Positions 24,990 to 33,326 of a DNA stretch of 64,000 nucleotides are shown piece by piece (positions within the stretch are counted from its first letter, which is position 1; every line of letters starts with the position of its first letter). The translations under genes and the position numbers were made by a program. The notes beneath the pieces were generated by a model. The model was not told the DNA's origin and searched no databases. It saw nothing but the letters and a program-made list of their open reading frames with translations. The stretch is from Alphaproteobacteria bacterium. Its GTDB lineage: Bacteria; Pseudomonadota; Alphaproteobacteria; Sphingomonadales; Sphingomonadaceae. The stretch is taken from NCBI GenBank assembly GCA_005883305.1, contig VBAC01000001.1, positions 2,585,793-2,649,792 on the forward strand, read 5' to 3'.

Positions 24990-25004
24990 GAACCTAACAG
25001 GAAC
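24990..25004 (-). promoter_or_regulatory. LexA (SOS) box of alphaproteobacterial type
   Basis: On the minus strand GTTC-CTGTTAG-GTTC, a perfect match to the GTTC-N7-GTTC consensus of alphaproteobacterial LexA sites. It lies immediately before the ATG at 24984, where a bound repressor would block transcription or initiation. TTGTAT about 24 bp upstream could be the -35 element. Confidence 0.55.
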
Positions 25005-25039
25005 AATAAGGGAATACAAGGGGCGGATCGCGAGGCGGC

Positions 25040-25092
25040 AATCCGGCGGCCCTCGGAGGTCGCACGGGATTGCTTCGCCAGGCCCGCAATGA
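25040..25092. repeat. Partial copy of the CGTCATTGCGAG repeat
   Basis: GGCAATCCGGCGG at the left and GGATTGCTTCGC...CGCAATGACGC at the right recall the repeat at 10616-10710, but the outer left arm is missing. It lies in the 250-bp gap between the HTH gene and yebC. Confidence 0.5.
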
Positions 25093-25242
25093 CGCAGTGA
25101 GGGCCGGCCGCGTCGCGGCTCTTCGCCCAGGCGCGGCGCGCCCGGGCCCGGCGCATCGCGCCGCCCGCGCTCAGGTTGCGCGGGGGCGCGCGTCCGCGCT
25201 AGGAGCGCTGCCACGTTCCACCCCTTGCCAGAACGAGCGAAA

Positions 25243-25986
25243 ATGGCCGGCCACAGCAAATATAAGAACATCATGTATCGCAAGGGCGCTCAGGACAAGA
25301 AGCGCTCGGCGATGTTCTCCAAGCTCAGCCGCGAGATCACCGTCGCGGCCAAGATGGGCGTGCCCGATCCGGACATGAACGCGCGCCTTCGCGCCGCCGT
25401 CAACGCGGCCAAGGCGCAGTCGATGCCCAAGGACAATATCCAGCGCTCGATCGACAAGGCCTCGGCCTCCGACGCCGAGAATTACGAGGAGATCCGCTAC
25501 GAGGGCTTCGGGCCGGGCGGCGTGTCGCTGGTGGTCGAGGCGCTGACCGACAACCGCAACCGCACCGCGACCAACGTCCGCACCGCCTTCTCCAAGAACG
25601 GCGGCAATCTCGGCGCCTCGGGCGCGGTGACCCACGGCTTCTCAAGGCTCGGCCTGATCGAATATCCGGCCGCCGCGGGGGATTCGGACCAGGTGTTCGA
25701 AGCGGCGATCGAGGCGGGCGCCGAGGACGTCGAATCGGACGAGGACGGCCACCGGATCTGGACCGGCGTCGACGATTTGCACGGCGTCGCCCGAGCGCTC
25801 GAAGGCGCGCTCGGCGCTGCGGAGAGCGTCAAGCTCGCCTGGCGGCCGCAGACCAATGTCGACGTCGCCGAGGGCGACGCCGAGCAGCTGATGAAGCTGG
25901 TCGAGACCCTCGAGGAGGACGACGACGTCCAGACCGTCTGGGGCAATTACGAACTGTCCGACGCGGTGCTGGAGAAATTGGGTTGA
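25243..25986 (+). CDS. yebC: YebC/PmpR-family protein
   Basis: 247 residues from the ATG at 25243, which gives the invariant start [20 protein letters not shown]; the frame is open a few codons further up. Further family blocks: [48 protein letters not shown] and [11 protein letters not shown]. YebC proteins were long annotated as transcription regulators and more recent work links members to rescue of ribosomes at polyproline. Placed upstream of ruvC, a common bacterial order. Confidence 0.95.
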   Translation: MAGHSKYKNIMYRKGAQDKKRSAMFSKLSREITVAAKMGVPDPDMNARLRAAVNAAKAQSMPKDNIQRSIDKASASDAENYEEIRYEGFGPGGVSLVVEALTDNRNRTATNVRTAFSKNGGNLGASGAVTHGFSRLGLIEYPAAAGDSDQVFEAAIEAGAEDVESDEDGHRIWTGVDDLHGVARALEGALGAAESVKLAWRPQTNVDVAEGDAEQLMKLVETLEEDDDVQTVWGNYELSDAVLEKLG

Positions 25987-25990
25987 CCCC

Positions 25991-26184
25991 AATCCTCCCC
26001 GGAACGGGGAGGGGGACCGCCGGCGAAGCCGGTGGTGGTGGGGCCGGGGCTTCGCCATGCTCGCTGCGCTCGCGACCCCTCCACCATGGTCAGGTGGACA
26101 GTGCCCCGCACTGTCCAGCCCTGTCCGGGGGACAGGGCGACCTGGCCATTGCGGCTGGTCCCCCTCCCCGTTCCGGGGAGGATT
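25991..26184. repeat. Long inverted repeat, AATCCTCCCCGGAACGGGG family, copy 1
   Basis: Left end AATCCTCCCCGGAACGGGGA, right end TCCCCGTTCCGGGGAGGATT: inverted. The interior holds further nested palindromes, including CCACCATGGTCAGGTGG-like and GGACAGTGC...GCACTGTCC arms. It fills the gap between yebC and ruvC. Its right end contains GGGGAGGA, which is the ribosome-binding site of ruvC, 6 nt before the GTG. Confidence 0.85.
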
Positions 26185-26188
26185 TCGG

Positions 26189-26674
26189 GTGCTGATCATC
26201 GGCCTCGATCCCGGCTTGGCCTGCACCGGCTGGGGGGTGATCGCGGCCGAGGGGAACCGGCTCTCCCACATCGCCAACGGCCAGGTGCGCACTGACGCCA
26301 GGGCGGCGCTGCCGGCGCGGCTGGTGGCGCTCGAGGCGGCGCTGGGCGCGGTAATCGCGGACCACGCGCCGGAAGCGGCCGCCTGCGAGGAGGTGTTCCT
26401 CAACGAGAACCCGCAATCGACCCTGAAGCTCGGCCAGGCGCGCGGCGTCGTCCTGCTCGCTCTGGCCAAGCGTGGGCTCGAGATCGGCGAATATGCGCCG
26501 CGGCTGGTCAAGAAGGCGCTGGTCGGCACCGGCGCGGCGGAGAAGGCGCAGGTCCATGCGATGGTCCAGCGGCTGTTGCCGTCGGCGAAGATCGCGGGTG
26601 CGGATGCGGCCGACGCGCTGGCCGTGGCGATCACCCACGCCCACCACCTCGCCAGCGCGCGGCGCTTCGGCTGA
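26189..26674 (+). CDS. ruvC: Holliday junction resolvase RuvC
   Basis: 161 residues. RNase H-fold endonuclease that cuts Holliday junctions moved by RuvAB. Catalytic acidic residues are visible in IIGLDPG (Asp near the N-terminus), CEEVF (Glu) and [13 protein letters not shown] (two Asp near the C-terminus). The start is GTG at 26189; the only Shine-Dalgarno sequence available, AGGA with a 6-nt spacer, belongs to the end of the preceding palindromic repeat. Confidence 0.96.
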   Translation: MLIIGLDPGLACTGWGVIAAEGNRLSHIANGQVRTDARAALPARLVALEAALGAVIADHAPEAAACEEVFLNENPQSTLKLGQARGVVLLALAKRGLEIGEYAPRLVKKALVGTGAAEKAQVHAMVQRLLPSAKIAGADAADALAVAITHAHHLASARRFG

Positions 26675-26837
26675 ACTTTCGCTTTCCTACAGGCGATCGT
26701 TCCGCTTATGTACCGGGCATGACGGTTTTGCGCCCGATTTTCGCCCGTTCGCCGCTGCCCGGCACGGGTCTGTGCGGGGGGAAGTTTTTTTCGCCTATGG
26801 AAGCGGAAACTTCGGAAACTTCCGGCGGGCCCGGCGC

Positions 26838-27431
26838 ATGATCGCCAGGCTCCGCGGCCTGCTCGATTCGTTCGGCGCGGATCATGCGGTGATCGACGTC
26901 AACGGCGTCGGCTATCTCGTTTCCGCCTCCTCGCGAACGCTTTCGTCGCTGGGCGCGATCGGCGAGGAAGTGGTTCTGCACACCGAGATGCTGGTCGCCG
27001 AGGATTTCATCCGCCTGGTCGGCTTCACCACCGCCGCCGAGCGCGACTGGTTCCGCCTCTTGACCTCGGTCCAGGGCGTCGGCGCCCGGGTCGCCCTCGC
27101 CATCCTCTCGGCGCTGTCGATCGACGAAGTCCACCGCGCGGTGGCCAGCGGCGATAGCGCGATGGTCGCCCGGGCCCAGGGCGTCGGCCCGAAGCTGGCC
27201 CAGCGCATCGTCAACGAGCTCAAGGACAAGGCGGGTGGCATCGCGCTCGGCTCCGGCGGCGCGGCGGCGCCGAGCGGCGGCAATGCCCAGGACGCCATCT
27301 CCGCGCTGGCCAATCTCGGTTTCCGCCCGAGCGAGGCCGCCGCCGCGGTCGCCAAGGCTGAGGCGGAGGTGGGCCCGGAAGCGACGCTGGATTTGCTCGT
27401 CCGCACCGCGCTCAAGAAGGCCGCCAAATGA
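26838..27431 (+). CDS. ruvA: Holliday junction branch migration protein RuvA
   Basis: 197 residues. OB-fold domain ([20 protein letters not shown]), helix-hairpin-helix motifs ([20 protein letters not shown] and [19 protein letters not shown]) and the C-terminal domain III that contacts RuvB ([16 protein letters not shown]). Acts with RuvB in branch migration. It follows ruvC after 163 bp without a gene; in that gap I see a GGAAACTTCGGAAACTTCC direct repeat and no clear promoter. Confidence 0.96.
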   Translation: MIARLRGLLDSFGADHAVIDVNGVGYLVSASSRTLSSLGAIGEEVVLHTEMLVAEDFIRLVGFTTAAERDWFRLLTSVQGVGARVALAILSALSIDEVHRAVASGDSAMVARAQGVGPKLAQRIVNELKDKAGGIALGSGGAAAPSGGNAQDAISALANLGFRPSEAAAAVAKAEAEVGPEATLDLLVRTALKKAAK

Positions 27432-27440
27432 GCCGTTCCC

Positions 27441-27596
27441 CCGTCATTCCCGCGAAAGCGGGAATCCCGCTTTTCTTCTTCGCGCTCTTCGCGCCTTCGC
27501 GTGAAAAAGGGAAAAGTATGGGTTCACGCGAAGGCGCGAAGGTCGCGAAGGAAGAATTTGAAGGAAGATGGATTCCCGCTTTCGCGGGAATGACGG
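27441..27596. repeat. Long inverted repeat, CCGTCATTCCCGCGAAAGC family
   Basis: Perfect 27-bp inverted ends at 27441-27467 and 27570-27596 (begin CCGTCATTCCCGCGAAAGCG). Nested inside are TTCGCGCCTTCGCGTGAA and TTCACGCGAAGGCGCGAA arms. The element fills the ruvA-ruvB gap almost completely, so a strong hairpin forms in the middle of the ruv transcript. An ATG in its right arm (27568) would add 14 residues to RuvB. Confidence 0.88.
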
Positions 27597-27609
27597 AAAG
27601 AGGTTGGCA

Positions 27610-28638
27610 ATGACCGACCCCGATCGCCTCACCACGCCCGAGCGGCGCCCCGAGGATCTCGACGCCGCCTTGCGGCCCAAGACGCTCGACGAGTTCGTCG
27701 GACAGAAGGCGGCGCGGGAGAATCTGCGGGTGTTCATCCAGGCCGCGAAGGGCCGCGGCGACGCGCTCGATCACGTCCTCTTCTTCGGCCCGCCGGGGCT
27801 CGGCAAGACGACCCTCGCGCAGATCGTCGCGCGCGAGCTCGGGGTCGGCTTTCGCGCCACTTCGGGGCCGGTGATCGCCAAGTCGGGCGATCTCGCCGCC
27901 TTGCTCACCAACCTCGAGGACGGCGACGTTTTGTTCATCGACGAGATCCACCGGCTCGCGCCGGCGGTCGAGGAGATCCTCTATCCGGCGATGGAGGACC
28001 GCGTTCTCGATCTGATGATCGGCGAGGGGCCCTCGGCGCGCTCGGTGCGGATCGACCTGCCCAAATTCACCCTGGTCGGCGCGACCACCCGGCAGGGGCT
28101 GATCACCACCCCCTTGCGCGACCGCTTCGGAATCCCGGTGCGGCTCAATTTCTACAGCGTCGAGGAGCTAGAGCATGTCGTCCGCCGCGCCGGCCGGCTG
28201 CTCGGCCTTTCGCTGACGGAGGACGGGGCGAAAGAGGTGGCCAGGCGCTCGCGCGGAACGCCGCGGATCGCCGGGCGGCTGCTTCGCCGGGTGCGCGACT
28301 TCGCCCATTCGGATGGCGACGCCGAGGTGGACGCGACGGTCGCCGACGCCGCGCTCAACCGGATGGAAGTCGACAAGCTCGGCCTCGACGCGATGGACCG
28401 GCGTTACCTCACGATGATCGCCGACATCTATCGCGGCGGGCCGGTCGGGGTCGAGACGCTCGCCGCCGGCCTCTCCGAGCCGCGCGACACGATCGAGGAG
28501 GTGATCGAGCCCTATATGATCCAGCTCGGCCTGATCGCCCGCACCGCGCGCGGACGCTGCCTCAACGGCCCCGGCTGGACCCATCTCGGCCTGCCTCAGC
28601 CCAAAGGCGGGCAGGCCGGCCTGTTCGAAGGAAAATGA
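27610..28638 (+). CDS. ruvB: Holliday junction branch migration helicase RuvB
   Basis: 342 residues, AAA+ motor of the RuvABC complex. Walker [10 protein letters not shown], Walker [10 protein letters not shown], sensor [10 protein letters not shown], arginine finger region PLRDRFGIP and the C-terminal winged helix ([14 protein letters not shown]). ATG at 27610 gives the normal start ([16 protein letters not shown]) with AAAGAGG upstream; the in-frame ATG at 27568 lies inside the repeat and is less likely. Confidence 0.97.
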   Translation: MTDPDRLTTPERRPEDLDAALRPKTLDEFVGQKAARENLRVFIQAAKGRGDALDHVLFFGPPGLGKTTLAQIVARELGVGFRATSGPVIAKSGDLAALLTNLEDGDVLFIDEIHRLAPAVEEILYPAMEDRVLDLMIGEGPSARSVRIDLPKFTLVGATTRQGLITTPLRDRFGIPVRLNFYSVEELEHVVRRAGRLLGLSLTEDGAKEVARRSRGTPRIAGRLLRRVRDFAHSDGDAEVDATVADAALNRMEVDKLGLDAMDRRYLTMIADIYRGGPVGVETLAAGLSEPRDTIEEVIEPYMIQLGLIARTARGRCLNGPGWTHLGLPQPKGGQAGLFEGK

Positions 28639-28649
28639 GGGAGGGATAA

Positions 28650-29813
28650 ATGAAGAAGCTGTTCCTGGCGCTCGGCCTTTGCGCCGCGCCCGCGCTGGCG
28701 CAACCGGCGCCGCCCGCACCGGCGGCCGCCGCGCGCGCCGCGATCGACTATTCGGACGCCGCGACCTGGCTCTGCCTTCCGGGCCGCCAGGACGCCTGCG
28801 GACGCGCGCTGCCGACCGCCGACCTGACTCCCGCCGGCTACGGCCCGGTCACGCAAAGCACGCCGGCCGCCGATCCGCCGATCGACTGCTTCTACGTCTA
28901 TCCGACCGTCTCGCGCGATCCAGGCCTCAACAGCGACATGAGCCCGGGAGTCGAGGAGCAGGGCACCGCCGCGGTCCAGCTCGCGCGCTTCGCCTCGGTC
29001 TGCAAGACCTACGCGCCGGTCTACCGGCAGGTGACTCTGGGCGCGATCCCGCGGGCGCTCGCGGGGGAGAACGTCACCGCCAACTTCATCATGGCCTATG
29101 CCGACGTGGCGAACGCCTGGCGCTATTATCTCGAACATTACAATCACGGCCGCCCCTTCGTCCTGATCGGCCACAGCCAGGGGACGATCCACCTGACCCA
29201 GTTGCTGGCGCGGGAGATCGAGAACGGCCCGGCCGCCGCGCGCATGCTCTCGGCGCTTCTGATCGGCTATGCGGTCGAGGTGCCGGAAGGAAGGCTCGTC
29301 GGCGGCAGCCTCCAGCGCACGCCGCTCTGCAGCCGGGCGGGACAGACCGGCTGCGTCATCACCTACATGTCATTCCGGGCCGACGCCCCTCCGCCGGCCG
29401 GATCGCTGATGGGCCGCGCGCCGCGTCCGGGCATGACCGCCGCCTGCGTCAATCCGGCCGCGCTAAGCGGCGGCAGCGCGCCGCTCGATTCCTACTGGTA
29501 CGCCGCCGCCAGCCAGTTCGGCGGCCCGACCATCACCTGGTCGACGGCGGGCGCTCCGCCCGCGCCGTTCCTCCACGCCCGCGGACTGATCTCCGGCGAG
29601 TGCCGGCACGACGGGCAGGCCGGCTGGCTGGCGATCACCGTCAACGCCGATCCGGCCGACGCGCGCACGGACCAGATACCGGGCGACGTCTATCTCGGAG
29701 CGAGCCGCCAGGCCGGCTGGGGCCTTCACCTCGGCGACGTTCCCTATGCGCAGGGCGACCTGATCCGCGCCGTCGAGGCGCAGCGCGACGCGATGCTGAG
29801 GCGGCGGCGCTAG
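28650..29813 (+). CDS. Exported DUF3089 alpha/beta-hydrolase-like protein
   Basis: 387 residues with a Sec signal peptide (KKLFLALGLCAAPALAQ, cleavage after ALA about residue 18). DUF3089 features: WLCLPGRQDACG, IDCFYVYPTVS, and a nucleophile elbow GHSQGTIHL (about residues 171-179) typical of an alpha/beta-hydrolase fold. Substrate unknown; likely a periplasmic or outer-membrane-associated esterase or lipase-like enzyme. Several cysteine pairs suggest disulfides. It begins 11 bp after ruvB but is functionally unrelated to it. Confidence 0.85.
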   Translation: MKKLFLALGLCAAPALAQPAPPAPAAAARAAIDYSDAATWLCLPGRQDACGRALPTADLTPAGYGPVTQSTPAADPPIDCFYVYPTVSRDPGLNSDMSPGVEEQGTAAVQLARFASVCKTYAPVYRQVTLGAIPRALAGENVTANFIMAYADVANAWRYYLEHYNHGRPFVLIGHSQGTIHLTQLLAREIENGPAAARMLSALLIGYAVEVPEGRLVGGSLQRTPLCSRAGQTGCVITYMSFRADAPPPAGSLMGRAPRPGMTAACVNPAALSGGSAPLDSYWYAAASQFGGPTITWSTAGAPPAPFLHARGLISGECRHDGQAGWLAITVNADPADARTDQIPGDVYLGASRQAGWGLHLGDVPYAQGDLIRAVEAQRDAMLRRRR

Positions 29814-29828
29814 GATGACCCCATATTC

Positions 29829-29976
29829 GCTCATCCTGAGTAGGGACCGAGCTTGTCGAGGGCCCGTATCGAAGGACCGACCGGGTACGTCCTTCGAGAC
29901 GCCGTTTCGACAGGCTCGCAAGTTTACCCTGAGCGCCTGCCTTGGCAGGCAGTCGAAGGGGCTCCTCAGGATGAGC
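29829..29976. repeat. Inverted repeat, GCTCATCCTGAG family
   Basis: Ends GCTCATCCTGAG (29829-29840) and CTCAGGATGAGC (29965-29976) are perfect inverted copies. The interior contains GAGCTTGTCGAGG, CCTTCGAGACG and GACAGGCTCG arms of the REP-like family. It lies between convergent genes, where it may end transcription from both sides. Confidence 0.8.
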
Positions 29977-29986
29977 GGGAGACGAG

Positions 29987-30193
29987 TCAGCTTTCGAGGA
30001 AGAAGATGTCCTCGACCGGCCTTCCCAGCGCTCGGGCGAGCTTCAGCGCCAGCAATGTCGAGGGCACGAACACCCCGTTCTCGACCGTGTTGATCGTCTT
30101 GCGGCTCACGCCCACCATCTCCGCCAAAGCGGCCTGGGTGAGGCCCCGCTCGGCCCTAAGGTCGAGCAGCCGGTTGGCGAGGGCTTCAGCCAT
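29987..30193 (-). CDS. XRE-family transcriptional regulator (68 aa)
   Basis: A minimal Cro/CI-type helix-turn-helix: LDLRAERGLTQAALAEMVGV, SRKTINTVENGVFVPSTLLA and LKLARALGRPVEDIFFLE. This short form (YozG-like) is almost always paired with a small membrane protein, as here; the two genes overlap by 8 nt. It probably represses its own operon. Two TGTAACCTACA sites in the operon leader are candidates for its operator. Confidence 0.9.
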   Translation of the reverse strand: MAEALANRLLDLRAERGLTQAALAEMVGVSRKTINTVENGVFVPSTLLALKLARALGRPVEDIFFLES

Positions 30194-30632
30194 CCTTGTG
30201 GGCGCGCCGCTCGAGCATGGCGAAGCGAATCAGGGCCACGGCGATTCCGATCGTCGTCAGCAAGTGGATCGTCTCGCGCCCGCTCATCGGCTCGAACAGG
30301 TTGACGAAGTAGAGCAGGATCGCCCCCGCCATGGTCGCGAGAAAGGCGATTCGGAAGGCGTCGGCCCGGTTTGCGCGGGTGACCTCGTCGTCCATCAGAG
30401 CGCGCACCGCCTTCGGCTTGAGCCAGAAGCCGCCGGTCGCCACCGCGAGCAGGAGGACGATCGAGAGCACCAGCCAGGCGGCGATCTTGACATGATCCAC
30501 CGCGCGCATGCCGGTGTCGGGCTGGGAGAAATAGGAAGCCTGCTGGGCGAGGAAGATCACGGTAAGCGCTGGAAACATCCGCGCACGTCGGCGCGAAAGG
30601 CGGTCGGCGGTCTCGATATCGGAAGCGGTCAT
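30186..30632 (-). CDS. Small integral membrane protein paired with the XRE regulator
   Basis: 148 residues with about four membrane-spanning segments (FPALTVIFLAQQASYF, AAWLVLSIVLLLAVATGGFW, AFLATMAGAILLYFVNLF, LLTTIGIAVALIRFAML). Function unknown; the pairing of such a protein with a 68-residue XRE regulator is common. Two ATGs, 30638 and 30632; the second has AGGG at a good distance (8 nt) and is chosen. Confidence 0.75.
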   Translation of the reverse strand: MTASDIETADRLSRRRARMFPALTVIFLAQQASYFSQPDTGMRAVDHVKIAAWLVLSIVLLLAVATGGFWLKPKAVRALMDDEVTRANRADAFRIAFLATMAGAILLYFVNLFEPMSGRETIHLLTTIGIAVALIRFAMLERRAHKDG

Positions 30633-30643
30633 GAGCATTTCCC

Positions 30644-30672
30644 TGTAACCTACAGGTGACATGTAACCTACA
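30644..30672 (-). promoter_or_regulatory. Two TGTAACCTACA operator-like sites
   Basis: TGTAACCTACA occurs at 30644-30654 and again at 30662-30672, start-to-start 18 bp. Each copy is itself an imperfect palindrome (TGTA-N3-TACA). They lie 12 bp and more before the start of the membrane-protein gene, where promoter and operator would be expected. Binding by the XRE protein encoded in the same operon is an inference. Confidence 0.5.
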
Positions 30673-30756
30673 CGTTACACGCGCGTCAAGCGCAAAATCG
30701 GCTCGGCTCGTCTTTTGCGGTTTGCGGGCGACTCCCGGCCCGATAGACGCCGGAGC

Positions 30757-31206
30757 GTGAGCGGAGAGATCGATCGGCCCTACGAGGGCGCCTTCGTCGG
30801 CGGCACGCACCATTTCGCGCTGCGCGTCTATTTCGAGGACACCGACGTCGCCGGCGTCGTCTACTACGCCAATTACCTCAAATTCATGGAGCGGGCCCGC
30901 TCCGACATGCTGCGTTGCGCCGGAGTCGACCAGCGCGAGGCGATCGAGGCGGGCGCCGGAGTCTATGTCGTCGCCGAGGCGAACATCAAATACCGCGCCT
31001 CGGCGAAGCTCGACGACGCGCTCGTGGTGCTCAGCGAAGTTCGCGAGGTGCGCGCGGCCTCGTGCGTCATTCATCAGCGAGTCATGCGCAGGGATGACAT
31101 TCTCGCCGAGGCGATGATCACCGCCGCCTTCATCTGTGAGGGACGGCCGAAGCGCCAGCCGCGCGCATGGGTCGAAGCATATGAGCGGCTGAAGAAGGAA
31201 GACTGA
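30757..31206 (+). CDS. ybgC: Tol-Pal system acyl-CoA thioesterase YbgC
   Basis: 149 residues from GTG 30757 (open frame to 30715). Hotdog fold with the catalytic region YFEDTDVAGVVYYANYLKFMERAR, the YbgC signature. The enzyme hydrolyses acyl-CoA thioesters and is always linked to tolQRAB-pal. The start is uncertain between GTG 30757 and upstream codons. It is directly followed by tolQ with no gap. Confidence 0.92.
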   Translation: MSGEIDRPYEGAFVGGTHHFALRVYFEDTDVAGVVYYANYLKFMERARSDMLRCAGVDQREAIEAGAGVYVVAEANIKYRASAKLDDALVVLSEVREVRAASCVIHQRVMRRDDILAEAMITAAFICEGRPKRQPRAWVEAYERLKKED

Positions 31207-31896
31207 GTGGGACGAATGAATCTTGGCGCGGACGTGATGTCGCCGGTCGCTTTGTTCCTTCACGCGGACATCGTCGTGAAGGTGGTGATGATCGGCCTCG
31301 TCCTGGCCAGCATCTGGACCTGGACGATCATCGTCGGCCAGTGGATGCGAATGCGCCGCGCGTCCCGCGAAAACGACCGGTTCGAGCGCGAGTTCTGGAA
31401 GGCCGAGGATATCGACAGTTTCTACGAATCGCGCGGCCGCGACGAATTCCCCTCGGCCAAGGTGCTCGCCGCCGGAGTCGCGGAGTGGCGGCGCTCGACC
31501 TCGGGCAAGGCGGTCGACCGCGACGGCACGCGCGCCCGGCTCGCCGTGGCGATGAGCTCGGCGGTGATCGCCGAGACCGACAAGCTCGCCTCGCGCCTCA
31601 ACATCCTCGCCACCGTGGGATCGGTCGCGCCGTTCGTCGGCCTGTTCGGCACCGTCTGGGGAATCATGCGCGCCTTCACCGACATCGCCGGCGCTCAGAA
31701 CACCTCGCTCGCGGTGGTCGCCCCTGGCATCGCCGAGGCTTTGTTCGCCACCGCTCTCGGCCTGTTCGCGGCGATCCCGGCGGTCATCGCCTACAATCGC
31801 TTCAGCTACTCGATCAACCGGATCGAGGCGCGCCTCCAGCGCTTCGCCGACGGCTTCCACGGCACCCTGTCGCGCGAGCTGGAGGTGGAGGGATGA
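31207..31896 (+). CDS. tolQ: Tol-Pal system inner-membrane protein TolQ
   Basis: 229 residues, MotA/TolQ/ExbB proton-channel family. Three membrane segments: IVVKVVMIGLVLASIWTWTI near the N-terminus, LNILATVGSVAPFVGLFGTV and GIAEALFATALGLFAAIPAV. Energises TolA by the proton motive force with TolR. GTG at 31207 has GGAAG 5-6 nt upstream and directly follows the ybgC stop; ATG at 31216 is the alternative. A 121-bp palindromic repeat separates it from tolR. Confidence 0.94.
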   Translation: MGRMNLGADVMSPVALFLHADIVVKVVMIGLVLASIWTWTIIVGQWMRMRRASRENDRFEREFWKAEDIDSFYESRGRDEFPSAKVLAAGVAEWRRSTSGKAVDRDGTRARLAVAMSSAVIAETDKLASRLNILATVGSVAPFVGLFGTVWGIMRAFTDIAGAQNTSLAVVAPGIAEALFATALGLFAAIPAVIAYNRFSYSINRIEARLQRFADGFHGTLSRELEVEG

Positions 31897-31910
31897 GGGT
31901 GGTTGCTCCC

Positions 31911-32031
31911 AAATCCTCCCCGGAACGGGGAGGGGGACCGCGGCGCGAAGCGCCGTGGTGGTGGGGCCGATCCGAGGCCGCCGACCCCTCCACCGGCTTC
32001 GCCGGTCCCCCTCCCCGTTCCGGGGAGGAAT
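31911..32031. repeat. Long inverted repeat, AATCCTCCCCGGAACGGGG family, copy 2
   Basis: Left end AAATCCTCCCCGGAACGGGG, right end CCCCGTTCCGGGGAGGAATA, with an inner GGCGAAGCC/GGCTTCGCC-like pair. It fills the whole tolQ-tolR gap. Its right end GGGGAGGA is the ribosome-binding site of tolR, with AGGA 6 nt before the ATG, the same spacing as at ruvC. Confidence 0.88.
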
Positions 32032-32035
32032 ATTA

Positions 32036-32479
32036 ATGGCCATGGGTCCCATACTCGGCCCCGGCCGGCGCGGGCGGCGTACCCCGATGGCGGAGATCAA
32101 CGTCACGCCGATGGTCGACGTCATGCTCGTGCTGCTGATCATCTTCATGGTCACCGCGCCCCTGCTCACCGCCGGAGTCCAGGTCGATCTTCCGGAGAGC
32201 AAGGCGGCGTCGCTCGACCAGAATAACGAGCCGGTGGCGATCTCGATCGATTCCGGCGGCAACATCTTCATCGACGAGACGCCGGTGCCGCTCGACACGA
32301 TCGACGCGCATCTGCAGCAGATCGCCGCGGCGAGCCATGAAGCGGGCGGCCCGCGAATCTTCCTGCGCGCCGACCGCGGGCTCGATTACGGCCGGGTCAT
32401 GCAGGTGATGGGCGAGATCAACCGCGCCGGCCTGAGGCGGGTCGCCCTCGTCAGCACGGCGCAGGGGGAGCCGCGCTGA
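32036..32479 (+). CDS. tolR: Tol-Pal system protein TolR
   Basis: 147 residues, ExbD/TolR family. A basic N-terminus (GPGRRGRRTPMAEINVTPMV), one transmembrane helix with the functional Asp (VDVMLVLLIIFMVTAPLLTA) and a periplasmic domain. Works with TolQ as the ion-driven motor. The ATG at 32036 is preceded by the Shine-Dalgarno sequence provided by the repeat. Confidence 0.94.
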   Translation: MAMGPILGPGRRGRRTPMAEINVTPMVDVMLVLLIIFMVTAPLLTAGVQVDLPESKAASLDQNNEPVAISIDSGGNIFIDETPVPLDTIDAHLQQIAAASHEAGGPRIFLRADRGLDYGRVMQVMGEINRAGLRRVALVSTAQGEPR

Positions 32480-33315
32480 TGGACCGCGCGGAGGCCACCG
32501 GGCTCGGCGTTTCCATCGCCGGCCACGTCGCGCTCCTCGCCTTGCTGTCGCTCGCTTTGGTCACCGCCGGCCGGATACCCCTCTCGCCGCCGCCGATGGA
32601 GGTGTCGTTCGTCGACGAGGTCGCCTTGACCTCGGCCGCGCCGCAGCCTTCGCCGGCGCCGGCCGCCCAGGCGACGGCGCCTGACGTCGGCCCGACGGAG
32701 GACGCGGCTCCGGCGGCGCCCCTCGCCCCCGCGCCGGCGCCGCCCGAGGCGGAGGTCAAGCCGCCCAAGCCGGTCGCCGAGGAAGCGGCTCCCGCGCCGC
32801 CGACTCCGCGCCGCGCCGAGCGCCCGGCGCCCCAGACCCCGCGCCGGGCCGAGCAGCGCCCCGTGCCGCCCGCGCCGGAGGGCACAGGGCGCACCACCCG
32901 GCGCTCGGGCCTCGGCGACCTCGATCCGCGCAGCTTCGGCCGCGATCCCGCCGCGCAGCGCAGCGCGCCGCCCGCGGCCACGATGAATGCGCGGGCAGCG
33001 GCCGATATCGCCTCGGCCATCGCGAGGCAGGTCCAGCCCTGCGCCGACCGCCAGATCAATCCGGGACCGGGGGCCGAGCGGATCGTGACTCCGATCATCC
33101 TCAGCCTCAACCGCGACGGGTCGCTCAAGACTCGGCCGCGGGTCGGCGAGCAGCGCGGGCTCGACGACGAGAACAGCCGCTACGCGCGCCGCGTCGCCGA
33201 TCTCGCGATCAACGCCTTCGCGTCCTGCGCGCCGCTGCGCGGCCTGCCGCAGGAGCTTTACGACGTGCCCCGCGGCTGGGCCAATTTCACCATGAACTAC
33301 CGGCTGCCCGGATAG
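32479..33315 (+). CDS. tolA: TolA-like cell envelope protein
   Basis: 278 residues starting with a TGATG overlap with tolR. One N-terminal transmembrane helix (GLGVSIAGHVALLALLSLAL), then about 110 residues rich in Pro and Ala in place of the long helical domain II of E. coli TolA, then a globular C-terminal domain (AIARQVQPCADRQINPGPGA, TPIILSLNRDGSLKTRP, RVADLAINAFASCAPLRGLP). It links TolQR to TolB/Pal across the periplasm. Assignment is by position and architecture; sequence identity of TolA proteins is low. Confidence 0.9.
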   Translation: MDRAEATGLGVSIAGHVALLALLSLALVTAGRIPLSPPPMEVSFVDEVALTSAAPQPSPAPAAQATAPDVGPTEDAAPAAPLAPAPAPPEAEVKPPKPVAEEAAPAPPTPRRAERPAPQTPRRAEQRPVPPAPEGTGRTTRRSGLGDLDPRSFGRDPAAQRSAPPAATMNARAAADIASAIARQVQPCADRQINPGPGAERIVTPIILSLNRDGSLKTRPRVGEQRGLDDENSRYARRVADLAINAFASCAPLRGLPQELYDVPRGWANFTMNYRLPG

Positions 33316-33326
33316 GAGCAAGAGAC

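Noticed and set aside
27568..27609. N-terminal extension of RuvB
   Set aside because: The upstream ATG lies in the arm of a palindromic repeat and gives the repeat-derived [12 protein letters not shown] peptide; the ATG at 27610 has a ribosome-binding site and a family-like start.
30106..32298. 730-codon open frame antisense to the XRE, ybgC, tolQ and tolR genes
   Set aside because: Crosses several well-supported genes and a palindromic repeat; its composition is that of a shadow frame.
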